A DNA stretch of 6,354 nt from Burkholderiales bacterium UBA1834. GTDB lineage: Bacteria; Pseudomonadota; Gammaproteobacteria; Burkholderiales; Burkholderiaceae_C. Position numbers and translations under genes: made by a program. The notes below the pieces were generated by a model. It ran no database searches and had not been told where the DNA came from. It saw only the letters and a list, made by a program, of their open reading frames with translations. The DNA lies in the NCBI GenBank assembly GCA_002339015.1, contig DDJC01000056.1:2935-9288 (forward strand), written 5' to 3'. Shown here piece by piece: positions 6,309 to 6,354 of the stretch; within the stretch, counting starts at the first letter, position 1; every line of letters begins with the position of its first letter.

Positions 6309-6327
6309 GCGATCGCTGCCTGATCAC
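6309..6327. promoter_or_regulatory. GATC-rich palindromes upstream of the promoter
   Basis: The palindrome GCGATCGC (6309-6316) is followed by TGATCA (6321-6326), within CTGATCAC (6320-6327). CTGATCAC recurs at 6225-6232, across the predicted transcription start. The distal pair lies about 82-100 bases upstream of that start, a usual distance for an enhancer-binding protein. Function is a guess from position and symmetry. Confidence 0.3.
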
Positions 6328-6354
6328 AGGGATGGCGGGCAGCCCCGGGGCCAG

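Noticed and set aside
4794..6323. Plus-strand open frame of 509 codons
   Set aside because: It lies antisense to the nitrilase and the first gene, is rich in His, Arg, Gln and Gly without any recognisable domain, and runs on into the promoter region. Such frames are common opposite GC-rich genes.
6225..6327. GATC words as Dam methylation or origin-type sites
   Set aside because: There is no DnaA-box cluster, AT-rich element or replication gene nearby, so an origin is unsupported; local transcriptional control is the simpler reading.
6301..6354. Divergent plus-strand gene starting at 6301
   Set aside because: An ATG opens a frame that runs off the edge, beginning MGKRSLPDH, and a divergent regulator would make sense. 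However, only 18 codons are visible, the ribosome-binding site is weak and no domain can be judged.

Overview
The window is high-GC DNA whose seven convincing genes all lie on the minus strand, packed head to tail from about 6179 down to 45, so transcription runs right to left. Composition and protein style suggest a high-GC proteobacterium, probably a betaproteobacterium of the Burkholderiales. That taxonomic placement is inference from composition, not a database result.

The gene set is a recognisable conserved cluster, the Nit1C (nitrilase-1) cluster. It is known from Synechocystis as sll0783-sll0787, from Mycobacterium smegmatis around MSMEG_0565-0572, and from Pseudomonas fluorescens NCIMB 11764 as the nit genes linked to growth on cyanide. 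In transcription order the genes are: a small MSMEG_0572/Sll0783-family nitrogen-starvation protein (5697-6179), a nitrilase (4611-5654), an MSMEG_0568-family radical SAM protein (3440-4648), a GNAT acetyltransferase (2776-3393), a PurM/AIR-synthase-related ATP-binding protein (1724-2779), a GT4-type glycosyltransferase (325-1668) and a 95-residue MSMEG_0570-family protein (45-332). The flavin-dependent oxidoreductase that usually closes the cluster is not present and would be expected just left of base 1.

Spacing supports one operon. Gene joints are overlaps of 38, 4 and 8 bases or gaps of 42 to 55 bases, with no terminator-like hairpin noticed. Upstream of the first gene (6180-6354) is a close match to a sigma-54 -24/-12 promoter at 6238-6253, flanked by repeated GATC-containing words that could bind an activator. 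This fits a nitrogen-controlled operon.

No single function is proven for the whole set. The nitrilase has its full catalytic set and could act on cyanide or an organic nitrile. The radical SAM, PurM-like, acetyl- and glycosyl-transferase genes look like a small biosynthetic or modification pathway. The individual families are known, but the chemistry linking them is not established as far as I know, and that is the most interesting open point here. No RNA genes, mobile elements or CRISPR arrays were seen.
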